Part shown: in pieces, positions 42,763 through 51,096 of the stretch
Layout: the number at the start of each line of letters is the position of its first letter
Position numbering within the stretch: position 1 is the stretch's first letter
Assembly (NCBI GenBank): GCA_036012905.1
Contig: DASCQF010000189.1
Span: 1-64,000, forward strand
DNA: 64,000 nucleotides
Direction: 5' to 3'
Source of the DNA: NP936 sp002726085
GTDB taxonomy: Bacteria > Acidobacteriota > Vicinamibacteria > Vicinamibacterales > UBA8438
Notes under the pieces: model-generated
Databases searched by the model: none
The model's input: the letters and a program-made list of their open reading frames with translations, nothing else
What the model was told of the DNA's origin: nothing
Position numbers and translations under genes: made by a program

Positions 42763-45130
42763 ATGCAGGCGATCAACCGCAAGCTGCTCCGGGACCTGTG
42801 GCACGTCAAAGGTCAGGCGATCGCTATCAGCCTCGTCATCGCCGTCGGCGTGGTGATGCTGATCATGTACAGCAGCGCGTTCGACTCGCTGCATCTGTCG
42901 CAGTCGAGCTACTACGAGCGCCAGCGGTTCGCCGACATTTTCGTCACGCTCAAGCACGCGCCGATGGCGGTTGCGCGACCGGATCGGCGATATCGCCGGT
43001 GTGGCCCAGGTCGAGACGCGCGTGGTGGTGGACGTCACACTCGACGTCGAGGGCCTGAGCGAGCCGGCCACCGGCCGACTCATCTCGATTCCGGCTCGGC
43101 GCCGCTCGATGTTGAACGACATCGTCATCCGGCGTGGCCGGTACATCGACGGGACCCGGCCCGACGAGGTCATCGTCAACGAGGGCTTCGCGCTGGCACA
43201 CAACCTGACCCCCGGCGACACCGTCACCGCGGTCATCAACGGTCGGCGCCGCGACCTGGAGGTGGTTGGGTTCGGACTGTCGCCGGAGTTCATCTACACC
43301 ATCCGCCCGGGCGAGCTGATTCCAGACAACACGCGGTTTGGCGTGTTCTGGATGGAACGCCGCGCGCTGGCCTCCGCGTTCGACATGGAGGGCGGGTTCA
43401 ACGACGTGACGCTGTCGTTGATGCCCGGCGCCCGCGAGGAAGAGGTGATCCAACAGCTCGACACCTTGATCGAAAGCTACGGCGGGTTTGGCGCGATCCC
43501 ACGGGCGCTGCAGCTCTCGCACTGGTCGTTGAGCCAGGAGCTGAACGGCCTGCAGGGGGTCGGACAGGTGGTGCCGTTGATCTTCCTGAGCATCGCGGCA
43601 TTCTTGCTCAACGTCGTGCTGACCCGCATGGTGTCGGTCCAGCGGGAACAGATCGCCGCGCTCAAGGCGCTGGGCTATACCAACGCCGCAATCGGCTGGC
43701 ACTACACGAAGTGGGCGCTCGCCATTGCGCTGACCGGAGCGGTCATCGGCACTGCCGCCGGAGCCGCCATGGGCAACGCGATGATGTCGATCTACAACGA
43801 GTTGTTCCAGTTCCCCGCGCTGACGTATCGATTGCTGCCGAGCGTCGTGACGAGCGGCGTGCTGATCAGCCTGCTGGCCGATGTGCTTGGCGCCGCCACC
43901 GCGGTGCGCCGCGCCGTCCGCTTGCCGCCGGCCGAAGCGATGCGGCCACAGCCTCCGGCCCGCTACCGGGTCAGCCTGGTGGAACGACTGGGCATCCAGG
44001 GGCTGCTGTCGCAGCCGGCTCGCATCGTGCTCCGCAACATCCAGCGCCAACCGGTACGGTCGCTGGCCTCGGTGACCGGTATCGCCTTCTCGGTCGCAAT
44101 GCTCATCGCGGGCACGTTCTCGCTCGACGCGATGGACGAGATGATGGACGTGCAGTTCAGCGTGGCGCAGCACCAGGACGTCACGGTGACTTTCGTCGAG
44201 GCGGCGTCCGCCGCGGCGAGGCACGAACTGCAGCGGATGCCCGGGGTGCTGACCGTTGAGTCAACGCGATCGATTCCGGCGCGTCTGCGGTTCGGCAGCC
44301 GGTCGCGTCAACTCGCCATCAGCGGTCTCCCCGAAGTGCCACGGTTGAGCCGGGTGCTCGAGGTGACCGACCTCAGCCCGGTGACGCTGCCGCCAGACGG
44401 TCTGGTGGTGTCGCGCAAGCTGGCAGAGATACTCGCGATCGACCGTGGTGACGTCGTGCGTGTCGAAGTCCTGCTGGGCGCGCGGCCGGTGCGCGAGGTG
44501 GTGGTGGCAGACGTCGTGAAGGAGTACATGGGGCTCTCCGCCTACATGGAGATCAATAGCCTCCGGCGACTGCTGCGTGAGAGCGAGACGCTGTCGGGCG
44601 GCTTCATCACGGTGGACCCATCTAGGCTCGATGCGCTCTACCGGGTCCTCAAGGCGACCCCGGTGGTCGCCGGCGTCACCCTGAAAGGGGCCGCGCTGGA
44701 GAGCTTCGAGGAGACGTTCGCGGAGAACATCAACGTGATGATTTTCTTCAACGTGCTGTTCGCCGGTATCATCGCCTGCGGCGTCGTCTACAACGCCGCT
44801 CGCATGTCGCTGTCCGAGCGTAGCCGGGAGCTGGCGAGCCTCCGGGTCATCGGGTTCACCCGCGCCGAGATTTCATCGATTTTGCTCGGCGAGCTGGCCG
44901 TGCTGACCTGTGTGGCGATACCGGCCGGGTTGCTTGTCGGCTATGGCCTGGCCGCTCTGGTGGTGACGCTGTTCGACACCGAGCTGTACTCGTTCCCGCT
45001 GGCGGTGGCGCCGCGCACCTACGCGCTGTCAACACTGGCCGTGCTGACGGCTACAGTGCTGTCCGGGCTGCTTGTCCGGCGCAAGCTCGACAGCCTCGAC
45101 CTGGTGGAAGTGCTGAAAACGCGGGAATGA
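42763..45130 (+). CDS. FtsX/MacB-type ABC permease, frameshifted near the N-terminus
   Basis: ATG 42763 opens MQAINRKLLRDLWHVKGQAI and the first helix (ISLVIAVGVVMLIMYSS), continuing to FADIFVTLKHAPMAV. Near 42970 sense passes to the next frame (LRDRIGDIAGVAQVETRVVV), which continues to 45130. A one-base indel is needed. The rest shows two FtsX repeats: LFLSIAAFLLNVVLTRMVSV with LKALGYTNAAIGWHY, and MIFFNVLFAGIIACGVVYNA with LASLRVIGFTRAEISSILLG. Corrected length about 788 residues, an export permease partnered with the ATPase and adaptor. Confidence 0.8.
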
Positions 45131-45165
45131 AGGGGCGCCCCTGGCTTTGGACTTTGAACGTAATC

Positions 45166-45190
45166 TTCTGACTTCTGACTTCTGACTTCT
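45166..45190 (+). repeat. 7-bp tandem repeat (TTCTGAC x3.6)
   Basis: TTCTGAC repeats perfectly at 45166, 45173 and 45180 plus a partial unit, preceded by the related CTTTGGA and CTTTGAA at about 45145-45158. It lies between the permease stop and the adaptor start. Confidence 0.85.
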
Positions 45191-45201
45191 AGAGCAATCG
45201 A

Positions 45202-46398
45202 ATGGCTGTTCGCGCAACACGGTTCATCGTCTGGGGTGTGGCGCTGCTGATCGTCGCGGCGCTCGTTTACGCGCTGCAACCGCAGCCGTTGGAGGCCGAC
45301 TTCGTCACCATCGACACCGGTCCATTGCGGGTCACGCTCGACGAGGAGGGCGAAACCAGGGTCCGCGACCGCTTCATGGTGTCGGCGCCGCTCGCTGGCC
45401 GGGTGCTTCGCATCGAGCTCGAACCGGGCGACCCGGTGACGGCGAACGAAACGATACTGGCCACCTTCCTGCCGGTAGACCCGACGCTGCTCGACGCGCG
45501 GACGCGCGCCGAGATCGAAGCCCGGGTCCGGGCGGCGGAGTCGGCTGTGGGGCGCGCCGAAGTCGAACGTGACCGGGCGCAAACCGAATCGGAATTCGCC
45601 GACTCGGATCTCGAGCGATACCAGCATCTCGACGCGAGCGAGTTGATTTCGAAGGAGCAGCTCGATGCCGTTCGGCTTCGGGCTCGCACGGCGGCCGAGA
45701 CGCTCCGTTCGGCCGACTTCGCGGTGAGCAACGCCCGGTACGAGCTCGAGGTGGCCCAGGCCAGCCTGTTGCAGGCACAGGGTGGCGGCAGCGGCGGGCA
45801 AACCATCACGCTGCGCTCGCCAATCGACGGCGTGGTGTTGCAGCGGCTGCGCGAGAGTGAGGCGATCGTCCCGCCCGGCGAGCCGCTGATGGAAATTGCC
45901 GACCCCGCACAGCTCGAGATCGTGTCGGACTACCTGTCGACCGACGCCGTGCGCATCCGACGGGGTCAGTCAGTCCTGATCGAACAGTGGGGCGGCGACC
46001 GCACGCTGGCCGGTCGCGTCCGCCGCGTCGAGTCCTTCGGTTTCACCAAGATCTCAGCGCTCGGCGTCGAAGAACAGCGTGTCAACGTCGTCATCGACTT
46101 CGAGGACGTCCGCGAGGCATGGGAAGCACTGGGCGACGGCTACCGCGTTGAGGTGCGCGTGGTCACCTGGGATGAGGGCGACGTGCTGAAGGTGCCGACC
46201 AGCAGTCTCTTCCGCGACGGAGACGTCTGGGCGGTGTACGCCGTCACGCTGAACACGGCAACCCTGACCCAGGTGGAGATCGGACAACGCAATGGACTGG
46301 AGGCGCAGATTGTCTCCGGGCTGTCAGCCGGCGACCAGGTCATCGCCTACCCGAGCGACGCCATCGCCGACGGGGTCGAGGTCGTGGCGCGAGACTGA
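45202..46398 (+). CDS. Periplasmic adaptor (HlyD/MacA-type membrane fusion protein)
   Basis: 398 residues. One N-terminal membrane helix (FIVWGVALLIVAALVYAL), a barrel-sandwich half (VSAPLAGRVLRIELEPGDPV), a long coiled-coil hairpin (about 93-195, IEARVRAAESAVGRAEVERD), the returning lipoyl half (LRSPIDGVVLQRLRESEAIV) and C-terminal beta domains (VLKVPTSSLFRDGDVWAVYA). Together with the preceding ATPase and permease it forms a three-component efflux system; the outer membrane channel would be elsewhere. Confidence 0.9.
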   Translation: MAVRATRFIVWGVALLIVAALVYALQPQPLEADFVTIDTGPLRVTLDEEGETRVRDRFMVSAPLAGRVLRIELEPGDPVTANETILATFLPVDPTLLDARTRAEIEARVRAAESAVGRAEVERDRAQTESEFADSDLERYQHLDASELISKEQLDAVRLRARTAAETLRSADFAVSNARYELEVAQASLLQAQGGGSGGQTITLRSPIDGVVLQRLRESEAIVPPGEPLMEIADPAQLEIVSDYLSTDAVRIRRGQSVLIEQWGGDRTLAGRVRRVESFGFTKISALGVEEQRVNVVIDFEDVREAWEALGDGYRVEVRVVTWDEGDVLKVPTSSLFRDGDVWAVYAVTLNTATLTQVEIGQRNGLEAQIVSGLSAGDQVIAYPSDAIADGVEVVARD

Positions 46399-46423
46399 CC
46401 TGGAAGCCGCCACTCCTCGGGTT

Positions 46424-47143
46424 TCAGGCATCGCGCTTCGGGCTTCGGGCGCTCCCGACACCAGCGTGCGCTCGCTGCAAGGCTGCAATCGCGCTCGCGA
46501 CCGTTGGGCGCGAGCCACCCACCAGCTCGCGGGCCAGCACACCGGTCACATTCGCAACGGCGAAGCTGGTCCCCTTGAGGTTTCGTTCCGGCGGCACCCC
46601 CGGCACCGGGCGGGGAAAGCCCGAGGCGCGACAGACCACGTCGCCGCCACCGGACCGAGACGCCACCTCGACCGCCAGCCGCGGACAGGCCCAGTCGAGC
46701 TCCACCTGGACGACCCCGTTGAGGCTACCCGGCAAATAGGCAACGCCGTCATCGGTTCCGGCCGCCACCAGCAGGGCGCCGGCCTCGGCCGCTCGCACGA
46801 CCGCCGACTGGAGCGCCGCCGCATGCGTCTGGTTCGCGGTGCCCAGGCTGAGGTTGATCAGATCCACGTGGTGCGCGGCCGCCCACTCGATGCCCGCGAC
46901 CAGTACCTCGATGGATGCCGACAGCTGCCGGTCGAACACCTTCACCGCGAACAGCTCCGCACTCGGCGCCCGCTCGTGGATCGCCGCCGCGACCGCCGTG
47001 CCGTGACCCAGCCGGTCTACGTAATCGGTGTTGGTTGACCCGTCGGTCGCTATCGCCGTACCGCCTGCCGCTGGGCCCACATGCGGATGCGCCGGGTTGA
47101 CGCCGCTGTCGATGACCGCCACGCGGACGGATCTGTGGGTCAT
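46424..47143 (-). CDS. qhpE: Subtilisin-like protease, probable QHNDH gamma-subunit leader peptidase
   Basis: 239 residues from MTHRSVRVAVIDSG, overlapping the ABC exporter stop (ATGA). S8 triad: Asp12 (VIDSGVN), His47 (GHGTAVA), Ser193 (GTSFAVANV). The Asn normally seen in the oxyanion-hole motif AAGN is a Thr here (VAAGTDDG). No signal or propeptide, so it is cytoplasmic, as expected for the Paracoccus QhpE that trims the crosslinked gamma-subunit precursor. Its assignment rests on the fold plus linkage to qhpF and the qhpGADCB genes. The C-terminus (ARSPKRDA) is encoded by a 7-bp repeat tract. Confidence 0.78.
   Translation of the reverse strand: MTHRSVRVAVIDSGVNPAHPHVGPAAGGTAIATDGSTNTDYVDRLGHGTAVAAAIHERAPSAELFAVKVFDRQLSASIEVLVAGIEWAAAHHVDLINLSLGTANQTHAAALQSAVVRAAEAGALLVAAGTDDGVAYLPGSLNGVVQVELDWACPRLAVEVASRSGGGDVVCRASGFPRPVPGVPPERNLKGTSFAVANVTGVLARELVGGSRPTVASAIAALQRAHAGVGSARSPKRDA
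46435..46450 (+). repeat. 7-bp tandem repeat (GCTTCGG x2.3) at the qhpE 3' end
   Basis: GCTTCGG at 46435 and 46442 plus GC, inside the last codons of the protease gene. Related to the tract at 47181-47215. Confidence 0.6.
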
Positions 47144-48933
47144 TGTGGGTCGGCCCAGCCTACGGCGCCATCGCTCCTCGGCTTCAGGCTTCGGGCCCCG
47201 AGCTTGGGGCTTCGGGCGCGCTCGGCGAAGAGCTCCGCGAAGAGCCCACCTCTGGTTATGAGCTCGGCCGGCGCGCCTTCTTCGACGACCCGCGCCCCGT
47301 CGATGACCACCACCCTGTCGGCCCGCCGGGCCAGCGCCGCTCGATGGGTGATGAGGATGGTGGTGTGCCCCGCCATGACCGACTCGTAGCCTTCGACCAC
47401 CTGCTGCTCGGAGCGCGGGTCGAGCGCTGCCGTCGCCTCGTCGAGCACAAGCACCGCCGGATCCGCGAGCAGCGCGCGCGCAACCGCCACCCGTTGCCGC
47501 TCGCCTGCCGAGAACGCCAAACCGCGCTCCCCCACCGTGGTGTCGTAGCCGTCGGGCAGCGTGGCGACGAACGCCTCCAGACCGGCCGCTTGGGCCGCCG
47601 CCTCGACCTCCGACTCGGTCGCACCAGGCCGCGCGTAGCGGATGTTGTCGGCGATGGAGGCGTGGAACATCGCCGGCTCCTGATCGACCAGCGCCACCCG
47701 GGCACGCAGGTCCGCCAGCTTCAGCATCCGCAAGTCGTGACCATCCAGCCTGACCGTTCCGGTGTCCGGGTCCAGCAGCCGCAGTATCAGGTCGGCTATG
47801 GTGCTCTTCCCGCTGCCACTTGGCCCGACGATAGCGACACATTCGCCCGCCGCGATCCGCAGGCTGACCTGCTCGAGCACGGGCGTGCCACGCTCAAACG
47901 AGAAGCTGACTTCTTTCAGCTCCACATCGCCGCGCACGGCAGGCAGCCCCACCGGCATGGGCGCCTCGACCACTTCCGGCGCGACGTCCAGAATCTCATG
48001 CACCCGGCCTAGGGATACTCGCACCGTCGCCAGGCTGGCGTAGAGTCCCATCAGCGCTTGGATCGGCCCGAACAGCCGCAACTGCAGCGCCATGAACGCG
48101 ACCAGCGTGCCCAATGTCATCGTGCCGTCGATGACCCTCTGGCCACCGTAGAGAAACACCAGCGCCGTCGATCCCGAGAGCACGACTCCCGGCAGTCCGC
48201 CAGAGAGATAGGTGGTCCACTGCATCGCCATGAGCGCATCGATGAAGTTGTCATTCCGCTCGCGGAAGCGTCCCACCTCCCGCTCCTGCGCGTTCGACGT
48301 GACGACGAGCTTGACCCCCTGCAGCGTCTCGATCAGAAAGCTGCCGATGTCGGCGCTGCGCTCGCGGAGCGTCGCCACTCGACCCTCGAGCTTGCGCCGG
48401 TAGCGCACCAGCGCCCAGACGCTGACCGGCAGTAGCGCGATGCCGAGCAGGAAGAGCCGCAGGTCGAGATAGGCCAGCAGGCCGACCGTTCCTACGAGGA
48501 ACAGCACGTTCCCAACCCAGGCCAGCACCACTTCGGCCGCCACACGCTGGATTTCGCTGATGTCGTTGTTCAGCCGCGACATGATGTCGCCGAAGCGGGT
48601 GCGAGCGTAGAACCGCGGCGAGAGGCGCTGCAAGTGGCGATAGAGCGCCAGCCGCATGTCGAACAGGATGTCGGCCGAGACGCGCGTGTAGCGCAGCCCA
48701 CTCCACACGTTCAACCCGAAACCCAACGCCGTGATCGCCACGAACAGCAGGACGATACGACGTAAAGCGTCAGCGTTGGCGCCGAGGATCGCGTTATCGA
48801 CCAGCTGCTGGGAGAGCAACGGGATGGCCAGCGAAAAGCCTGTCGAAAACAAACTGAGCACCAGTACCAGGATCAGCCGACCCCAGTACGGCGTCAGGTA
48901 GGTCAACGCGCGGCGGAAGTGCGGATCGAGCAA
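47140..48933 (-). CDS. qhpF: ABC exporter with fused membrane and ATPase domains (QhpF-like)
   Basis: 597 residues. The best in-frame start is TTG 48933; no ATG or GTG lies between it and the stop at 48969-48971, so the true start may be elsewhere if an indel exists. Six-helix ABC exporter domain (LILVLVLSLFSTGFSLAIPL onward), then Walker A GPSGSGKST, signature FSAGERQRVAVARALL and Walker B VLVLDEATAALD. In Paracoccus the equivalent QhpF is thought to export the processed gamma subunit. It is translationally coupled to the protease gene. The tail ARSPKLGARSLKPRS comes from 7-bp repeats. Confidence 0.82.
   Translation of the reverse strand: MLDPHFRRALTYLTPYWGRLILVLVLSLFSTGFSLAIPLLSQQLVDNAILGANADALRRIVLLFVAITALGFGLNVWSGLRYTRVSADILFDMRLALYRHLQRLSPRFYARTRFGDIMSRLNNDISEIQRVAAEVVLAWVGNVLFLVGTVGLLAYLDLRLFLLGIALLPVSVWALVRYRRKLEGRVATLRERSADIGSFLIETLQGVKLVVTSNAQEREVGRFRERNDNFIDALMAMQWTTYLSGGLPGVVLSGSTALVFLYGGQRVIDGTMTLGTLVAFMALQLRLFGPIQALMGLYASLATVRVSLGRVHEILDVAPEVVEAPMPVGLPAVRGDVELKEVSFSFERGTPVLEQVSLRIAAGECVAIVGPSGSGKSTIADLILRLLDPDTGTVRLDGHDLRMLKLADLRARVALVDQEPAMFHASIADNIRYARPGATESEVEAAAQAAGLEAFVATLPDGYDTTVGERGLAFSAGERQRVAVARALLADPAVLVLDEATAALDPRSEQQVVEGYESVMAGHTTILITHRAALARRADRVVVIDGARVVEEGAPAELITRGGLFAELFAERARSPKLGARSLKPRSDGAVGWADPQ
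47181..47215 (+). repeat. 7-bp tandem repeat (five degenerate units) at the qhpF 3' end
   Basis: GCTTCAG, GCTTCGG, GCCCCGA, GCTTGGG, GCTTCGG in exact 7-bp register, inside the coding end of the exporter gene on the minus strand. Translated, the 21-bp super-period gives a seven-residue repeat of the SPKLGAR type. Confidence 0.75.
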
Positions 48934-49140
48934 GAGGCGGATCCGGAACGTCGCCGGCCGGCCCGGCGCTCATGTGGATTGTAGTGGAAAAGATGACGAC
49001 GTCTTCCTCCCACCCCCTTGGATTGCGCGACGCGTTCCATGTTCGGTTCCCACTCGCTCGGCGTTGTCATCGGCGAACGATCCGCCACGGGCTGCCGAAA
49101 CCTGCCGTCTGCAGGAACGATCGAGGCGAGGAGACACACA

Positions 49141-50436
49141 ATGGCATGCATCTTGAGACCTGGTATTCGGGCGTGGACGAACGGGCGTCTTCCCTTCACG
49201 ATCCGGGCGACGGGGTTTACCGCCGGAGCATTGGCGCGGATCAACAACGCCATCGCGCATTGGAACACCAATACGAACTGGCAACTCAGCGCCCGCACGA
49301 CCCAGACCAACTACGTCCAGTTCCGCATTGGGGACGGATGCTCGAGTCCGGTGGGCCGACAGGGCGGGAGGCAGGCGGTCAACCTGTCGAACAACTGCAG
49401 TTTCGGCGCAGCGGTCCACGAGATCGGGCATGCTCTGGGCTTCCATCACGAACAGAGTCGACGGGACCGCAACAACCACGTCATCGTCATGGCAGACCGG
49501 GTAGAGCCGGACCGCGTGGGCAACTTCACCCGAATCAGTGCCTCGAGCTATCTCGACCATGGTCCCTACGATTACGGCTCGATCATGCACTATGGGCGAC
49601 GAGGATTTCTGCGGCGGAAACGCTATGACTGGTCATCGGACTGGAGCAACGTCCGCTCGTACTCCATTGCCGGCGAGACCTACCTGTTCATGCTCAAGAC
49701 GAATGATGGTGTGGTGCATGGTCACCGGATGGACGCCGCGCTCGGGGTGGGTCGGGAGATCCAGCGATTCGATTGGTCGTCAGGCTGGACGACGACGGAG
49801 ACGTTCACGGCGGGAACCTCGACCTACCTCTTTTTGTTGAAGCAGAACGGCGGCACCGTGCACACACGCCGTCTCAACAATGACGGCACGGTTGGCAGTC
49901 GCGTCGATACGAAAGACTGGTCCAACGGCTGGACCACCACCGAATTCTGGCGCCGGGGCGCCAGTACCTTTCTCTTCCTGCTCAAACGTAGCAGTGGTGT
50001 GGTGCACATCCACCGCATGAACGCCAACGGCCGGGTTGGAACCCGTATCGCAACCCACGACTGGTCATCGGGATGGTCGAGCGCCAAATTCTATCGAGTC
50101 GGTGGACAGAACTATCTGTTCCTGCTCAAAGCATCCAACGGGACGGTCCACATTCACCGCATGAACAACAACGGCACGGTCGGCTCGCGCGTCGACACGC
50201 GCGACTGGTCGAACGGATGGACGTCGACGGAGTTCTACACCGTCGGCGGCACCGTGTTCCTGTTTCTCCTCAAGCGCTCGAGCGGCATCGTGCACATCCA
50301 CGCGATGCGGAACAACGGCAGGGTGGGCAACGAGCTCCTGCTGACGCCACCCATCAACATCTTTGCGCCACAGGCCATCGGACAGCGCGGCGGCCTGTCG
50401 CCAGGAGATATCGCCGCCGCCAACGACCGCCTCTGA
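49141..50436 (+). CDS. Astacin (M12A) metalloprotease with a five-unit repeat array inserted in its catalytic domain
   Basis: 431 residues from ATG 49141 (GGCGAGGAGACACACA upstream). The protein starts almost at the mature astacin N-terminus (RPGIRAWTNGRLPFTI), without signal or propeptide. Zinc motif HEIGHALGFHHEQSRRDR and Met-turn GSIMHYG are complete. Directly after the Met-turn come five repeats of about 47 residues (unit: DWS.GW....FY..G...LFLLK...G.VHIHRM..NG.VG.R), residues about 162-395. Only then does the usual astacin end appear (APQAIGQRGGLSPGDIAAAN). The array therefore splits the C-terminal subdomain and could form a propeller or lectin-like cap. It lies between the two halves of the QHNDH locus. 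Confidence 0.85.
   Translation: MACILRPGIRAWTNGRLPFTIRATGFTAGALARINNAIAHWNTNTNWQLSARTTQTNYVQFRIGDGCSSPVGRQGGRQAVNLSNNCSFGAAVHEIGHALGFHHEQSRRDRNNHVIVMADRVEPDRVGNFTRISASSYLDHGPYDYGSIMHYGRRGFLRRKRYDWSSDWSNVRSYSIAGETYLFMLKTNDGVVHGHRMDAALGVGREIQRFDWSSGWTTTETFTAGTSTYLFLLKQNGGTVHTRRLNNDGTVGSRVDTKDWSNGWTTTEFWRRGASTFLFLLKRSSGVVHIHRMNANGRVGTRIATHDWSSGWSSAKFYRVGGQNYLFLLKASNGTVHIHRMNNNGTVGSRVDTRDWSNGWTSTEFYTVGGTVFLFLLKRSSGIVHIHAMRNNGRVGNELLLTPPINIFAPQAIGQRGGLSPGDIAAANDRL
49620..50330 (+). repeat. In-gene tandem repeat, about 141-bp period, five units
   Basis: DNA encoding the array inside the astacin. Units are visible from recurring GACTGGTC(N)AC/CGG GGATGG and CTGTTCCTGCTCAA segments. Units 3 and 5 (DTKDWSNGW and DTRDWSNGW) are the most alike. 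Confidence 0.75.
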
Positions 50437-50453
50437 CGGGGGGTCGCGATAGG

Positions 50454-50879
50454 TCAGTCGATCGGGATGAACATAACCAGCGTGTCGCCGCCGAGCGAAC
50501 GGGTCTTGTGGCCTCGGTGTGCGGGGTCGGTGTCCTCTACGAGCAGCACGCTGCCCGGCGGCAACTGGGCCACGGCCCCGTCGGAAGTTTCAATCTCGTA
50601 ACCCGGACCGCTCAGCGTAATGATGAACTGGCGTCGTGGCGCCGGATGCCAGTCGAGGTCCATGTCGCTAGCGAAGCGCGAAAAGTAGTCGGTGTCGGTT
50701 GCGGAGAAACCGTTCGACCGCCCGACGTCCATCATGACCGTCTCGATGTGGGTCTCACCCTGCGCGTCGGAGTACATCCGCGTGACAGGCTGAACGGCCG
50801 CTGCCTGTGCCGTCGCCTGCCCAGCCAATGCCACCCATCCACCGAGCGTTAACACCGCCGTCAGAGTGATGTGTCGCAT
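50454..50879 (-). CDS. Secreted cupin-like protein
   Basis: 141 residues; signal peptide LTLGGWVALAGQATAQ. The single domain (DLDWHPAPRRQFIITLSGPG, YEIETSDG, LPPGSVLLVEDTDPAHRGHK) resembles a cupin barrel with His/Glu/His candidates. No known substrate. Its start is only 10 bp from MITE copy B, so its promoter or leader must lie inside that element. It stands between the astacin and qhpG and is not known from QHNDH loci. Confidence 0.65.
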   Translation of the reverse strand: MRHITLTAVLTLGGWVALAGQATAQAAAVQPVTRMYSDAQGETHIETVMMDVGRSNGFSATDTDYFSRFASDMDLDWHPAPRRQFIITLSGPGYEIETSDGAVAQLPPGSVLLVEDTDPAHRGHKTRSLGGDTLVMFIPID

Positions 50880-50888
50880 GGCCCTATT

Positions 50889-51054
50889 CTAGCAGTCCGT
50901 GGTGAAAGTCGCGCGTTGCACCGAGACAGGCGATGCGTCCGGCTGACAAGGCACGACGAGGGAAAATACCGGCAGTATTTGACCGAGAAGTAACACCGTC
51001 AGGCGGAATGCAGCGCCTGTCGAATGCAGTGTGACTTTCACCACGGGCTGCTAG
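50889..51054 (+). mobile_element. MITE-like element, copy B (complete)
   Basis: 166 bp with 22-bp terminal inverted repeats (50889-50910 and 51033-51054, one mismatch), each starting CTAGCAG and containing CCGTGGTGAAAGTC. The core at 50940-51016 matches copies A and C. The central hairpin is AAATAC-CGGCA-GTATTT (50964-50980). It occupies the divergent region between the cupin gene and qhpG and encodes no protein. Confidence 0.85.
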
Positions 51055-51096
51055 CAGCCCCTGGCTCGTGACGCACGACTCGGGCACAATGCGACG

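Noticed and set aside
45019..45801. Minus-strand frame over the permease end and adaptor start
   Set aside because: It crosses the heptamer repeat and is antisense to two genes with clear domains.
49620..50330. Repeat array considered as a CRISPR-like or transposon repeat
   Set aside because: Units are contiguous, in frame and encode similar 47-residue protein repeats, so this is an intragenic protein repeat.
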